Positions 40,976 through 49,177 of a stretch of 64,000 nucleotides of DNA are shown one piece after another. Made by a program: the position numbers and the translations under genes. The stretch is from Orlajensenia leifsoniae (GTDB lineage: Bacteria > Actinomycetota > Actinomycetes > Actinomycetales > Microbacteriaceae): NCBI RefSeq assembly GCF_004570845.1, contig NZ_SPQZ01000003.1:434001-498000 (forward strand). The letters are read 5' to 3'. The notes beneath the pieces are model-generated. The model was not told the origin of the DNA. It searched no databases and saw nothing but the letters and a program-made list of their open reading frames with translations. Numbering within the stretch: position 1 is the stretch's first letter; each line of letters opens with the position of its first letter.

Positions 40976-40994
40976 CGTCACGCCCGATTCCGCG

Positions 40995-41441
40995 TCAGAA
41001 CGATTGGGCGAGCACATACGACCCGATGACGACGATGCCGATGCCTATGGCGACGATCGCGTAGGCGCCCCCCGCCATGAGCACCATCATGCCCAGCGTC
41101 GTGGCAGCGCGACCGACGGGAGTCGCGCGGGCATCGACGATCGTCGCGACGACGCGGAGCGTCAGGCCCGAGAAGAGGAATGCAGCTGCGAAGGGCAGCG
41201 CCAGCATGGCGGTGATCGGCCAGTCGAACGGTGCATGTGCTCCCGTTCCGATGCTGATCGCGATGGTGCCGACGAGGCCCACGACGCCCACCACGCCGAT
41301 GACGAGCCCGATCGCGGCGAGGTACAGCTGGGCGTGGCCCATGAACCACAGCCCCGTCGCCAGATCGCCCAACTGAGGGGGTGCGGTGCGCCGATACCAG
41401 GGCGTCTTCGGCACTGGCGTGATCGCGCTCGTCTGCGTCAT
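40995..41441 (-). CDS. Four-helix membrane protein, function unknown
   Basis: A 148-residue protein with a short N-terminus containing WYRRTAPPQLGDLATGLWFM and four hydrophobic segments (about 38-60, 75-95, 102-120, 122-146). It has no recognised family. The ATG has AGGGGC close upstream. The Rho-N-like fragment follows directly, perhaps in the same transcript. Confidence 0.7.
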   Translation of the reverse strand: MTQTSAITPVPKTPWYRRTAPPQLGDLATGLWFMGHAQLYLAAIGLVIGVVGVVGLVGTIAISIGTGAHAPFDWPITAMLALPFAAAFLFSGLTLRVVATIVDARATPVGRAATTLGMMVLMAGGAYAIVAIGIGIVVIGSYVLAQSF

Positions 41442-41532
41442 GGTGCCCCTATCCGTTCAGCCGATCGTGACACGGAGCGGCACCAGCTCGCCACCCGACT
41501 CCGGGGGCCACTGACCCGCGCGGGGTGCCGGC

Positions 41533-41919
41533 TCAGAGCTGGTCGACCCACGAGCGAACGAGGGCGACGAAGGCAGGCTCGGCGTCCGTGGCCTGCTGCT
41601 CGCTAGTGATCGTGACGACGAAGCGGTTGCGATCGAGCCGCTTCGCGAGTCCGCTGGGGTCGTCGATCACGATCTCCGGATGCTCGGGCTTCGGCTTGGC
41701 TCCGGTGTGCAGGATCACCCGCACGGCGTTCGGTCGGCGCAGGCTGAAGGTGGCGAAGTCGTCGGCGGTGGCGAAGTTCGGCGCCTTCCACTTGATCGAC
41801 TCGACGATGCCGGGCGAGATGCCGAGGATGGCCGCGCGCAGGCGGAGGGCGGCATCCGTCAGCGGATGATCGAGTTCGTCGAACCAGACGTCGACGTCGG
41901 AGCGGGGCTCGGGCTGCAT
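41533..41919 (-). CDS. DUF1801 (YdhG/YjhX-like) small protein
   Basis: A 128-residue protein with the DUF1801 pattern: 'WFDELDHPLTDAALRLRAAILGISPGI', ESIKWKAPNFATADDFATFSL and 'VRVILHTGAKPK'. Such proteins fold like iron-chaperone-like YdhG proteins; the function is not established. The ATG is fixed by CATACT at leaderless spacing. It is divergent from the esterase gene. Confidence 0.85.
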   Translation of the reverse strand: MQPEPRSDVDVWFDELDHPLTDAALRLRAAILGISPGIVESIKWKAPNFATADDFATFSLRRPNAVRVILHTGAKPKPEHPEIVIDDPSGLAKRLDRNRFVVTITSEQQATDAEPAFVALVRSWVDQL

Positions 41920-41925
41920 GCTGCC

Positions 41926-41931
41926 AGTATG
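41926..41931 (-). promoter_or_regulatory. -10 box CATACT, leaderless start
   Basis: On the minus strand CATACT is followed by 6 nt and the ATG at 41919. Confidence 0.5.
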
Positions 41932-42012
41932 CAGCGCCCGCCGAGCGAGGAGCTCCGGACTTCACTGTCCGGTCCGTGGCAGGATGGCCTTCCGCCCCAT
42001 CGAGGAGGATGC

Positions 42013-42951
42013 ATGTCGGCTTTCCACCCGGATCTCGCCATCGCGCGCTACGTGCCGAAGTTCTCGTTCGGGCCGCGCCTGGCCCGCCTCATGCAGAAGG
42101 CGAAGCCGCGGGTTCCGGACGCCCCTGACGACGTCATGATCGAGAACGTGACCGTGCCCGGACCCGATGGTGCCGGCCCGGTGTCGCTGCGGGTGTACCG
42201 GCCGCGTGCCGCGGAGGGCGCGGCGCCCGCGCTGTTCTGGATCCACGGCGGTGGCTTCATCAGCGGGTCGCCGGAACAGGACGAGACGTCGAGCATCGGG
42301 TTCGCCCGCTCCCTGGGCATCACGGTGGTGGCCCTGCGCTATCGGCTGGCCCCGCAGCATCCGTCGCCAGCGGCAGTCGAAGACGCCTATGCCGGGCTGC
42401 GCTGGGTGTTCGCGCACGCGGAGGAGCATGGAATCGACCCGACGAGGATCGCGATCGGCGGGGCGAGTGCCGGAGGCGGACTTGCCGCCGGGCTCGTGCT
42501 GTATGCGCACGACAAGGGCGAGGTCGCTCCGGCGTTCCAGTTGCTCGTCTATCCGATGCTCGACGACCGCACCGTGCTGCGCACCGACATGGACACGCGC
42601 AACGTGCGCATCTGGTCGCCGGGGAGCAACCGCTTCGGATGGACGTCGTATCTCGGCGCCGAGCCCGGCTCGGACGGCGTATCGCACTACGCAGCGCCCG
42701 CCCGCCGGGAGGACCTCGCGGGGCTGCCGCCGGCGTGGATCGGCGTGGGCACGCTCGACCTGTTCCACGACGAGGACCTGGCCTACGCCGACCGGCTCAG
42801 CGCGAGCGGGGTGGCGTGCGAGGTCGTGACGATTCCAGGCGCTCCGCACGGCTTCGACGCCGTCTTCCGCAAGGCGAACGTGTCGCGCGATTTCTGGCGG
42901 ATGCAGGCCGAGGTGCTGAAGCGGGCACTGTTCGCGGATACCCCGCGCTGA
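42013..42951 (+). CDS. Alpha/beta-hydrolase, hormone-sensitive-lipase-type esterase
   Basis: A 312-residue carboxylesterase of family IV. It has the oxyanion motif FWIHGGGFISG (about 76-86), the nucleophile motif GGASAGGGLA (Ser about 155), the acidic residue in 'GTLDLFHDEDLAYADRL' and the catalytic His in IPGAPHGFDAVF. It cleaves short-chain esters in the cytoplasm. GAGGAGG lies 4 nt before the ATG at 42013. Repeat copy E follows the gene. Confidence 0.9.
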   Translation: MSAFHPDLAIARYVPKFSFGPRLARLMQKAKPRVPDAPDDVMIENVTVPGPDGAGPVSLRVYRPRAAEGAAPALFWIHGGGFISGSPEQDETSSIGFARSLGITVVALRYRLAPQHPSPAAVEDAYAGLRWVFAHAEEHGIDPTRIAIGGASAGGGLAAGLVLYAHDKGEVAPAFQLLVYPMLDDRTVLRTDMDTRNVRIWSPGSNRFGWTSYLGAEPGSDGVSHYAAPARREDLAGLPPAWIGVGTLDLFHDEDLAYADRLSASGVACEVVTIPGAPHGFDAVFRKANVSRDFWRMQAEVLKRALFADTPR

Positions 42952-42958
42952 CCTCCGA

Positions 42959-43061
42959 CCCGTTCGCTGAGGGCCGGACGAAGTCCGCGCTCGAAGCGCG
43001 TTGGTGGGCTGCGGCTCCAGGCGCTTCGGGCGGTCGCTCCGCTCGGCCCTCAGCGAGCGGG
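42959..43061. repeat. Dispersed intergenic element, copy E (complete)
   Basis: The 18-bp ends CCCGTTCGCTGAGGGCCG (42959-42976) and CGGCCCTCAGCGAGCGGG (43044-43061) are inverted with one mismatch. The interior holds GGACGAAGTCCG next to the left end and CGCTTCGGGCGGTCGCTCCG next to the right. This is the cleanest full-length copy in the window. Confidence 0.85.
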
Positions 43062-43081
43062 TACGAGGCGGCATCCGGGGC

Positions 43082-43504
43082 ATGATGGATCCGATGACGA
43101 AACTCGCCCGCCTCAGCCCCGACGGACTCGCCTTCGTCACCGACCGACACCTCGCCACGCTCTCGACGATCGCGCCTGACGGCGGCATCCACGTCGTCGC
43201 CGTGGGCTTCACGGTGGAGCAGCGAGGCTCGGGCGAGCTCATCGCGCGCATCATCACCTCCGGCCCGTCGCAGAAGGTGCGCAACGTCGAACGCAGCGTG
43301 ATCGCCACCATCGGCCAGGTCGAGGGTCCCCAGTGGCTCTCCCTCGCCGGGAAGGCGGAGATCCTCCGCGATCCCGAGAGCGTCGCGGATGCCGTCGAGC
43401 GCTATGCCGCGCGCTACCGCCAGCCGCAGCCCAATCCTCTCCGCGTGGTCATCGCGATCACCGTCACGAAGGTGCTCGGATCGGCCGGCCTGCTCGAGAA
43501 GTAG
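43082..43504 (+). CDS. PPOX-class (pyridoxamine-oxidase-like) F420/flavin-dependent protein
   Basis: A 140-residue split-barrel protein. Hallmarks: LAFVTDRHLATLSTIAPDGGIHVVAVGFT, 'RIITSGPSQKVRNVERS' and GPQWLSLAGKAEIL. Small members of this class bind F420, FMN or haem and reduce diverse substrates. The start is ambiguous: ATG at 43082, 43085 or 43094; homologues favour a start close to MTKLARL (43094). It lies just after repeat copy E, and TACGAG at 43062-43067 is a weak -10 candidate. Confidence 0.85.
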   Translation: MMDPMTKLARLSPDGLAFVTDRHLATLSTIAPDGGIHVVAVGFTVEQRGSGELIARIITSGPSQKVRNVERSVIATIGQVEGPQWLSLAGKAEILRDPESVADAVERYAARYRQPQPNPLRVVIAITVTKVLGSAGLLEK

Positions 43505-43558
43505 GCCGGCCGTCGCGCGAGCGTGGTCGACACCCCGCCGCGCCGCGATCACTGTCGA

Positions 43559-44443
43559 TCAGGCCCGTTCCACCGGGAGCCACAACTCGCAGGTGGCCGT
43601 GCTGAAGTCGGCCGCGCGGTCGAGCACCGCCACGATCGAAGGCCCCGGACGGAGTCGCCACGGGTTCGACGGGAACCAATCTGTCGCCGTGGCGGCCCAG
43701 GTGGACTGCAGCGCTCCCGGATAGTCGCCCTCGGTGTGGAACACCGCCCACGTCCCGGCCGGAACCTCGATCGCGTCGAGCTCTGCGGGCACCGGTGTCT
43801 CCTCGGTGACGGCGACGCCATGGAGGTAGGTCAGTTCGCTGCCCTCCGTGTAGTCGGGGTCGACGTCGGCGCTCACCTGGAGGAGACCAGCCGGATCCGT
43901 GTTGCTCAGTTCCTTGAGTCGAGCGTGCTCCGACGCCGGAAGGGCCATGATGTGCGCCTGGATGTGCGGATTCACGCCGGAGTGAAAGAGCGGCACACGA
44001 GCCGAGTGCCCGACGAGTCGGAATGCGGGCCGATCGATGATTCGAGTGTCCATGGTGGTGTTCCCTTCTACGGTCAGGCGGAACCTGAGCTGTGGTTGCG
44101 TACGAAGGGGGCCGCCGTCTCGGCGGACGTCGCCGGGGCCGGTGCCGTGAACCGCTCGGAATGCTCGACCGAAGGCCTCGGTGGAGCCGTAGCCGTACCG
44201 CACGGCGATTCCCAGCAGCTCGCCGTCACCGAGCACGTCGGCGGCGGCGACGGCCATGCGGCGTCGCCGGATGTACTCCGACAGCGGCATCCCGGCGAGC
44301 GACGAGAACATCCGGCGGAGGTGGTACTCCGTCGTGCCCAGGCTGATCGCGAGGGCGGCGATGTCGATCTCCTCGGTGAGGTGATCCTCGACGTACTCGA
44401 CGACCTGGTTCAGAGCTGCGATCACGGTGTCCCCCTTCGTCAT
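43559..44443 (-). CDS. AraC-family regulator with GyrI-like effector domain
   Basis: A 294-residue protein. The N-terminal AraC double HTH (about 5-105) has IDIAALAISLGTTEYHLRRM and 'GYGSTEAFGRAFRAVHGTGPGD'. After a linker, the C-terminal part (about 130-294) is a GyrI-like/SOUL-type ligand-binding domain ('RPAFRLVGHSARVPL', 'VPAGTWAVFHTEGDYPGALQ'). The order matches Rob/MarA-like multidrug sensors. It should activate export or detoxification genes after binding a hydrophobic cation. ATG 44443 gives the family N-terminus. Confidence 0.9.
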   Translation of the reverse strand: MTKGDTVIAALNQVVEYVEDHLTEEIDIAALAISLGTTEYHLRRMFSSLAGMPLSEYIRRRRMAVAAADVLGDGELLGIAVRYGYGSTEAFGRAFRAVHGTGPGDVRRDGGPLRTQPQLRFRLTVEGNTTMDTRIIDRPAFRLVGHSARVPLFHSGVNPHIQAHIMALPASEHARLKELSNTDPAGLLQVSADVDPDYTEGSELTYLHGVAVTEETPVPAELDAIEVPAGTWAVFHTEGDYPGALQSTWAATATDWFPSNPWRLRPGPSIVAVLDRAADFSTATCELWLPVERA

Positions 44444-44501
44444 CAAGCCTGCGCGTCCGGCGACGCCCGCACCCGATCTCTCCGGTCCGATTCGATCGGG
44501 C

Positions 44502-44702
44502 TCACTCGTGCAAGCTCGACCCGCGCTCCGCCAGCCCCTCACGGAGGATGCGGATCGCCTTGGGGCCGACGCCGTGCAGGGCCGACAGCTCCGCCGCGGA
44601 CACGCCCGACAACTGCTCGTAGCGCGTGAAGCCGTGCACGGCGAGTACCCGTCGGGCCACCTTCCCCAGTGACGGCGGGAATTCCGATTCGTCGTCCGTC
44701 AT
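44502..44702 (-). CDS. Small helix-hairpin-helix protein
   Basis: A 66-residue protein. The region 'LSGVSAAELSALHGVGPKAI' (about 31-50) is a helix-hairpin-helix of the kind seen in the RNA-polymerase alpha CTD and DNA-repair proteins, which contact the DNA backbone without sequence specificity. GGGAGGAGCAGCC precedes the ATG, so the start is secure. It could bind DNA or a protein partner; the role is unknown. Confidence 0.8.
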   Translation of the reverse strand: MTDDESEFPPSLGKVARRVLAVHGFTRYEQLSGVSAAELSALHGVGPKAIRILREGLAERGSSLHE

Positions 44703-44738
44703 GGCTGCTCCTCCCTCCCTCGCGTTGTCACGCGCCGA

Positions 44739-45707
44739 TCACAGCACCGTCGCGAGCGACTCCAACGCCTCGAACGGGTCGCCCACGGGGATGAACACAC
44801 TGCTGGTCACTCCCGCGGCCGAGAGCTCGGCCAGCCTGTCCCGCACCTGCGCGGCCGTGCCGGCGAGGGCCAGCTGCGGCACCCAGTCGGCCGGCATCCG
44901 TTCGACGAAGTCCTCGCCCGAGGCGCAGTCGGCCCGGAGCGCGGCGAACTCGGCCGCGAACGGCATCGGCTCGATGTGGGGCGCCCAGTCGGGCTCACCG
45001 ATGGCCGCGAGGCCGGGTCGGGCGGCGTCGATGGCGGCGGTGGCATCCGGATGCACCGAGCCGATGTTGAAGGTCACGAGCCGGTGCGGCCCCGCGGCAG
45101 CGATGTGCCCGAGGGCGGCGCGCGCGTACTCGGGGCCGGCCGGCTCGGCGAGGATCGTTCCGTCGGCGGCACGGCCTGAGACGGCCAGCGACTTGGGTCC
45201 GCGCACGCCCGCGAGCACGGGCGGGGCGGCATCCGGAATCGACGACGGCTCGAGGGCGGCGTCAGTCAGCTTCACGTAGCGAGCCGAGTCAGCGGTATCG
45301 ATGCGCTGCCCGGCGAGCAGGCCGCGCACTGTCGTGAGGTACTCCTCGAGCAGGGTGAGCGGGCTGGCCGGCCAGGCGCCGATCGACCGCATCCAGTGCG
45401 GCATCCCGTGCCCGATGCCTGCCACCAGGCGTCCCGGGAACAGCTGCTCGAGCGTGGCGAGTTCCATGGCGGCGAAGACGGCGTTGCGGGCGCCGGCCGG
45501 GAGGATGCCGATGCCCAGCACGATGCGCGACGTCGAGGCGAGAACTGAGGCGGCCTGCGCGATGCCGCCCCGGAAGCCCAGGTCTTCGACCACCCAGAGC
45601 TCGGCGAACCCGAGCTCCTCGGCTCTGCGGGCGAAGGGGATGATGTCGGCGGCGGGCAGGTCGCGGGGGAGCATGACGGCGACGGCGGCGCCTTGAGATT
45701 CGGTCAC
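44739..45707 (-). CDS. LLM-class flavin/F420-dependent oxidoreductase
   Basis: A 322-residue luciferase-like protein. It has ARRAEELGFAELWVVEDLGF at strand 2, 'IVLGIGILPAGARN', 'PGRLVAGIGHGMPHWMRSIG' and the cofactor region 'PPVLAGVRGPKSLAVSGRAADG'. Members use FMNH2 or F420H2 to oxidise small molecules. The GTG start is fixed by TAGCGT 6 nt upstream. It is the next gene to the TetR regulator, but has its own promoter. Confidence 0.88.
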   Translation of the reverse strand: MTESQGAAVAVMLPRDLPAADIIPFARRAEELGFAELWVVEDLGFRGGIAQAASVLASTSRIVLGIGILPAGARNAVFAAMELATLEQLFPGRLVAGIGHGMPHWMRSIGAWPASPLTLLEEYLTTVRGLLAGQRIDTADSARYVKLTDAALEPSSIPDAAPPVLAGVRGPKSLAVSGRAADGTILAEPAGPEYARAALGHIAAAGPHRLVTFNIGSVHPDATAAIDAARPGLAAIGEPDWAPHIEPMPFAAEFAALRADCASGEDFVERMPADWVPQLALAGTAAQVRDRLAELSAAGVTSSVFIPVGDPFEALESLATVL

Positions 45708-45713
45708 CTCGCC

Positions 45714-45719
45714 ACGCTA
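45714..45719 (-). promoter_or_regulatory. -10 box TAGCGT, leaderless start
   Basis: On the minus strand TAGCGT is followed by 6 nt and the GTG at 45707. Confidence 0.55.
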
Positions 45720-45759
45720 GCAGCGGGGTCGGAGCGCTCGGCGCCGCTGATTCCTCCGC

Positions 45760-46317
45760 TCACCCCTCGGTGAAGGCCGCGCGGAAGATGCCCCGCGCAC
45801 GCTCCGCCACATGGGGGCGGTCGTCCGCATCCGTCTTCGCCAGAAGGAACGCGAGCATGCCGATGGCGAGCATCACGTCTTCGGTCGTCACGGCGGAACG
45901 GATGCGGCCCGAGGCCCGATCGCGGATGACGAGGGCGTCGACCAGCGTCGTCATGCGGCTGGCGAGGTGTTCGGCGCGTTCGTCGTGGCGCGCAGCCGCG
46001 GTGAGCTCGATGAGCGCCGTCGAGCTCATGGCCTGCTCGGCGATGCCGTCGAAGAGTTCGACGAGGGTGGAGTCGGATGCCGCAGCGAGGGTCTCGAGTT
46101 CGGCGATGTTGTCGTCGAACACCGCGACCGCGAGGGCGATGCGATCGGGGAAGTGCCGGTAGAGGCTGCCCTGACCGACGTCGGCCCGCTTCGCCACCGC
46201 GCTGAGCGGGGCGTCGAGCCCGGATTCGGAGAAGACCTCGCGTGCTGCCGCGATGAGGGCGGCCCGATTCGCGGGGCCGGCACTGGGTCCGCGATTCGCC
46301 TTCGGTTTCTCAGTCAC
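45760..46317 (-). CDS. TetR-family regulator
   Basis: A 185-residue repressor. The N-terminal HTH is AVAKRADVGQGSLYRHFPDR (about 40-59), and the remainder is the helical ligand and dimer domain. It is transcribed divergently from the KstD-like gene with a 20-bp operator between them, so it most likely controls that gene pair and itself. The GTG at 46317 is set by TACGCT at leaderless spacing; an upstream in-frame start would cross the operator. Confidence 0.9.
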   Translation of the reverse strand: MTEKPKANRGPSAGPANRAALIAAAREVFSESGLDAPLSAVAKRADVGQGSLYRHFPDRIALAVAVFDDNIAELETLAAASDSTLVELFDGIAEQAMSSTALIELTAAARHDERAEHLASRMTTLVDALVIRDRASGRIRSAVTTEDVMLAIGMLAFLLAKTDADDRPHVAERARGIFRAAFTEG

Positions 46318-46324
46318 GAGTGTT

Positions 46325-46330
46325 AGCGTA
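46325..46330 (-). promoter_or_regulatory. -10 box TACGCT, leaderless tetR start
   Basis: On the minus strand TACGCT ends 7 nt before the GTG at 46317 and abuts the operator. Confidence 0.5.
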
Positions 46331-46332
46331 CA

Positions 46333-46352
46333 ACCGGACAACGTAGTCCGGT
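46333..46352. promoter_or_regulatory. TetR operator ACCGGAC-N6-GTCCGGT
   Basis: The arms 46333-46339 and 46346-46352 are perfect 7-bp inverted repeats. They sit between the two divergent starts, where bound repressor would cover both promoters. Confidence 0.75.
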
Positions 46353-46364
46353 ATGGAGAGTGAC

Positions 46365-48098
46365 ATGTCGAAGGAATGGGACCGCGAGGTCGATCTGCTC
46401 GTCGTCGGAACGGGAGCAGCGGGTCTGACCGCTGCCATCACCGCAGCCGATGCCGGACTCGCAACACTCGTCGTGGAGAGCACCGAGAGGTGGGGCGGCA
46501 CCACGATGCGCAGCGGCGGCGGTCTGTGGATGCCCACGAATCCGCTGATCAGCACCTTCGCCGCACCCGACTCTGTCGAGGATGCGCTCACCTATCTGGA
46601 GGCGGCGATCGGCAGCGACGCCGGGCCGGCGTCGAGTCCCGAACGTCGTCGGGCGTTCGTCAACGCCGTCATCCCGGTGTTCCGGATGCTCGAGCGTCTG
46701 GGTATGCAGTGGTCGCCGGCCAAGCAGTATCCCGACTACTACCCCGATCGCCCCGGTGGCCGGGTAGGCCGTTCGATCGAGCCGAAGCCATTCGACGCCA
46801 AGCGCCTGGGTGACGCCTTCGCGACGTCCCGTGCCGGTGACGGTCTGCCGATTCCGTTGAAGAACGACGACGTCTGGCTGCTCTCGCGCGCCTGGTCGAC
46901 TCCGAGCGGCTTCGTGCGCGGTGCCCGCTTCGTGTTCCGTGCGCTCGGCGGCATCGTCACCGGGAAGAAGCTCTACGGCATGGGGTCGGCTCTCGCGATG
47001 AGCCTCATGCAGATGGTGCGGACGCAGGGCACCGAGGTGCTGCTCAGCAGCCCGCTCACCGACCTCGTGCTCGAGGACGGCGTCGTGATCGGTGCCGTCG
47101 TGACGACCCCGACCGGCGAACTGCGCATCCGCACCCGCCGCGGAGTGATGCTCGGCGCCGGCGGCTTCGCCATGAACTCGGCCTGGCGCGAGAAGTACCA
47201 CGGCATTCCGGGCTACAGCTCGGCAGCCGACGGCGACCTCGGCACGGCGATCGAGATCGGCAACCGGGCCGGGGGCGCCCTGGCTCTCATGGACGACGCG
47301 TGGTGGGGCGCATCCGTTCCCATCGAGGGCAAGCAGGCGCTGTTCGTGCTCAACGAGCGCAGCGATCCGTTCAGCATCGTCGTCGACCAGTCGGGTCGGC
47401 GCTACCTCAACGAGTCCGAGAGCTACATCGACTTCGGCCACGACCTGCTCGAGCGCAACCGCACCACGCCCGCGAACCCGTCGTGGCTCGTCGTCGACAA
47501 GCGCCATCGCCAGCGATACATGTTCGCCGCAGCCCTCACCGACGGTAAGAGCCTGCGGAAATCGGGAACCATGGTGACGGCGGACACCATCGCCGAGCTC
47601 GCCACCCTCATGCACGTCGACGGCGCGACGCTGCAGGCGACCATCGACCGCTTCAACGGCTTCGCCCGCAGCGGCGTCGACGAGGACTTCGGCCGCGGAC
47701 GCACCGTCTACGACAACTACTACGGCGACCCGCGCGTGAAGCCGAACCCGAACCTCGGCCCCGTCGAGAAGGGGCCGTTCACGGCCGTGAAGCTCGTGCC
47801 GGGCGACCTCGGCACCAAGGGCGGACTGTTGACGGATGAGCACGCTCGCGTGCTCGACGAGGCCGGTGCCGTCATCCCCGGCCTCTACGCCGCCGGCAAC
47901 ACCACGGCATCCGTCATGGGTCGCACCTACCCCGGACCCGGCTCCACCATCGCGCCCGCCGTGATCTTCGGTTACCTCGGCGCCCTGCACGCATCCGAGG
48001 CCGAGGTCTTCGACGGAGCCGAATCCGTCGATGCCGCATCCGACGACGTCACCGACATCCCGACCACCCCACAAGAACAGAAGGAAACATCAGTATGA
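46365..48098 (+). CDS. FAD-dependent 3-ketosteroid delta1-dehydrogenase-like protein
   Basis: A 577-residue flavoprotein of the KstD/fumarate-reductase family. The FAD-binding N-terminus is DLLVVGTGAAGLTAAITAAD, followed by ERWGGTTMRSGGGLWMPTN. A catalytic-domain Tyr lies in 'PDYYPDRPGGRVGRS', and the C-terminal FAD/active-site motif is RTYPGPGSTIAPAVIFGY (Tyr and Gly typical of KstD). KstD enzymes introduce the C1-C2 double bond into 3-ketosteroids; the actual substrate could be another cyclic ketone. ATG 46365 has GGAGAG just upstream; ATG 46353 is an alternative. The stop overlaps the following SDR start (ATGA). Confidence 0.88.
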   Translation: MSKEWDREVDLLVVGTGAAGLTAAITAADAGLATLVVESTERWGGTTMRSGGGLWMPTNPLISTFAAPDSVEDALTYLEAAIGSDAGPASSPERRRAFVNAVIPVFRMLERLGMQWSPAKQYPDYYPDRPGGRVGRSIEPKPFDAKRLGDAFATSRAGDGLPIPLKNDDVWLLSRAWSTPSGFVRGARFVFRALGGIVTGKKLYGMGSALAMSLMQMVRTQGTEVLLSSPLTDLVLEDGVVIGAVVTTPTGELRIRTRRGVMLGAGGFAMNSAWREKYHGIPGYSSAADGDLGTAIEIGNRAGGALALMDDAWWGASVPIEGKQALFVLNERSDPFSIVVDQSGRRYLNESESYIDFGHDLLERNRTTPANPSWLVVDKRHRQRYMFAAALTDGKSLRKSGTMVTADTIAELATLMHVDGATLQATIDRFNGFARSGVDEDFGRGRTVYDNYYGDPRVKPNPNLGPVEKGPFTAVKLVPGDLGTKGGLLTDEHARVLDEAGAVIPGLYAAGNTTASVMGRTYPGPGSTIAPAVIFGYLGALHASEAEVFDGAESVDAASDDVTDIPTTPQEQKETSV

Positions 48099-49174
48099 GC
48101 ACCCCCGCACCCCTCACCGGCGACTCCTCCATCAAGACCTGGCTCGAGCACCCCGTCGGCGGCCCCATCCTGCGCGAGATGCTCGCGCAGTCAGGACAGG
48201 ATGCCGACGTTCTGAAGCCCGTGCACCGCCTGGCTCTGAAGCGCCTCATCAAGCTCAGCAAGGGCCAGTTCTCGCAGGACGCCGTCGACGCCCTCGTGGC
48301 ACGTGCCGCTGCCGGAGATGTTCCGGCCGGCGCGGCGGATGCTGCTCCTGAGGCCGGCGCGGCATCCGTCACCACCGACACCGAGGAGGTCGTGCCCGTC
48401 GCCGAGGCCCCCGAGTGGGTCGAGAAGGTCACCGGCGGGCGCTTCGCCGGCCAGACCATCATCGTCACGGGCGCCGGTTCCGGCATCGGTCGTGCCACCG
48501 CCTCGCGCGTGGCCCGAGAGGGTGGTCGCGTGATCGCCGTCGACATCTCGCAGGAGCGTCTCGACGAGTTCGCGGCCGACCACGCCGGAGCGGATGTCGT
48601 CGTGGTGTCGGGTGACATCACGGATGACGCCGCCATCGCAGCGATCGTCGAGGCGGCGGGCGATCGCATCGACGGCCTGGCCAACATCGCCGGCATCATG
48701 GACGACATGACGCCGATCGGCGAAGTGACCGACGCCGTGTGGGACCGCGTGTTCCGCATCAACGTGACCGGCACCATGAAGCTCACCCGCGCCGTCATCC
48801 CCGCGATGCTCGCGCAGGCGAAGGGCTCGATCGTGAACACCGCGTCGGAGGCCGCCCTCCGTGGCTCGGCTGCCGGTGTCGCCTACACGGCGTCGAAGCA
48901 TGCCGTGGCCGGCATCACCAAGTCGAGCGCATTCATGTACGGCCCGAGCGGTATCCGCGTGAACGCCGTCGCTCCCGGCCCCACGATCACGAACATCGAG
49001 GCCTCGTTCGGCTCACCCCTCGGAGCATCGCGCGTGCAGTTGGCGATGACCCTGCTGCCGGATGCTGCAGAGGCCGAGGCGCTCGCCGCCTCGATCACGT
49101 TCCTGCTCAGCGACGACGGCGTGAACGTCAACGGCGTCATCCTCCCGTCGGACGGCGGCTGGTCGGTCGCCTAG
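48095..49174 (+). CDS. SDR oxidoreductase with ~110-residue helical N-terminal extension
   Basis: A 359-residue protein. Residues about 120-359 are a classical short-chain dehydrogenase: IIVTGAGSGIGRATASRVAR (cofactor), NIAGIMDD, NTASEAALRG (catalytic Ser) and YTASKHA (Tyr and Lys), ending VILPSDGGWSVA. Residues 1-85 are helical (IKTWLEHPVGGPILREMLAQ, VHRLALKRLIKLSKGQ), followed by an acidic Ala-rich linker. I do not recognise the extension. It overlaps the KstD-like gene, so the two enzymes probably act in sequence on a hydroxy/keto alicyclic substrate. Confidence 0.88.
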   Translation: MSTPAPLTGDSSIKTWLEHPVGGPILREMLAQSGQDADVLKPVHRLALKRLIKLSKGQFSQDAVDALVARAAAGDVPAGAADAAPEAGAASVTTDTEEVVPVAEAPEWVEKVTGGRFAGQTIIVTGAGSGIGRATASRVAREGGRVIAVDISQERLDEFAADHAGADVVVVSGDITDDAAIAAIVEAAGDRIDGLANIAGIMDDMTPIGEVTDAVWDRVFRINVTGTMKLTRAVIPAMLAQAKGSIVNTASEAALRGSAAGVAYTASKHAVAGITKSSAFMYGPSGIRVNAVAPGPTITNIEASFGSPLGASRVQLAMTLLPDAAEAEALAASITFLLSDDGVNVNGVILPSDGGWSVA

Positions 49175-49177
49175 CGG

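Noticed and set aside
46323-48074. 583-codon antisense frame over the KstD-like gene
   Set aside because: It is a shadow of the plus-strand gene, which has clear FAD motifs and an operator and promoter.
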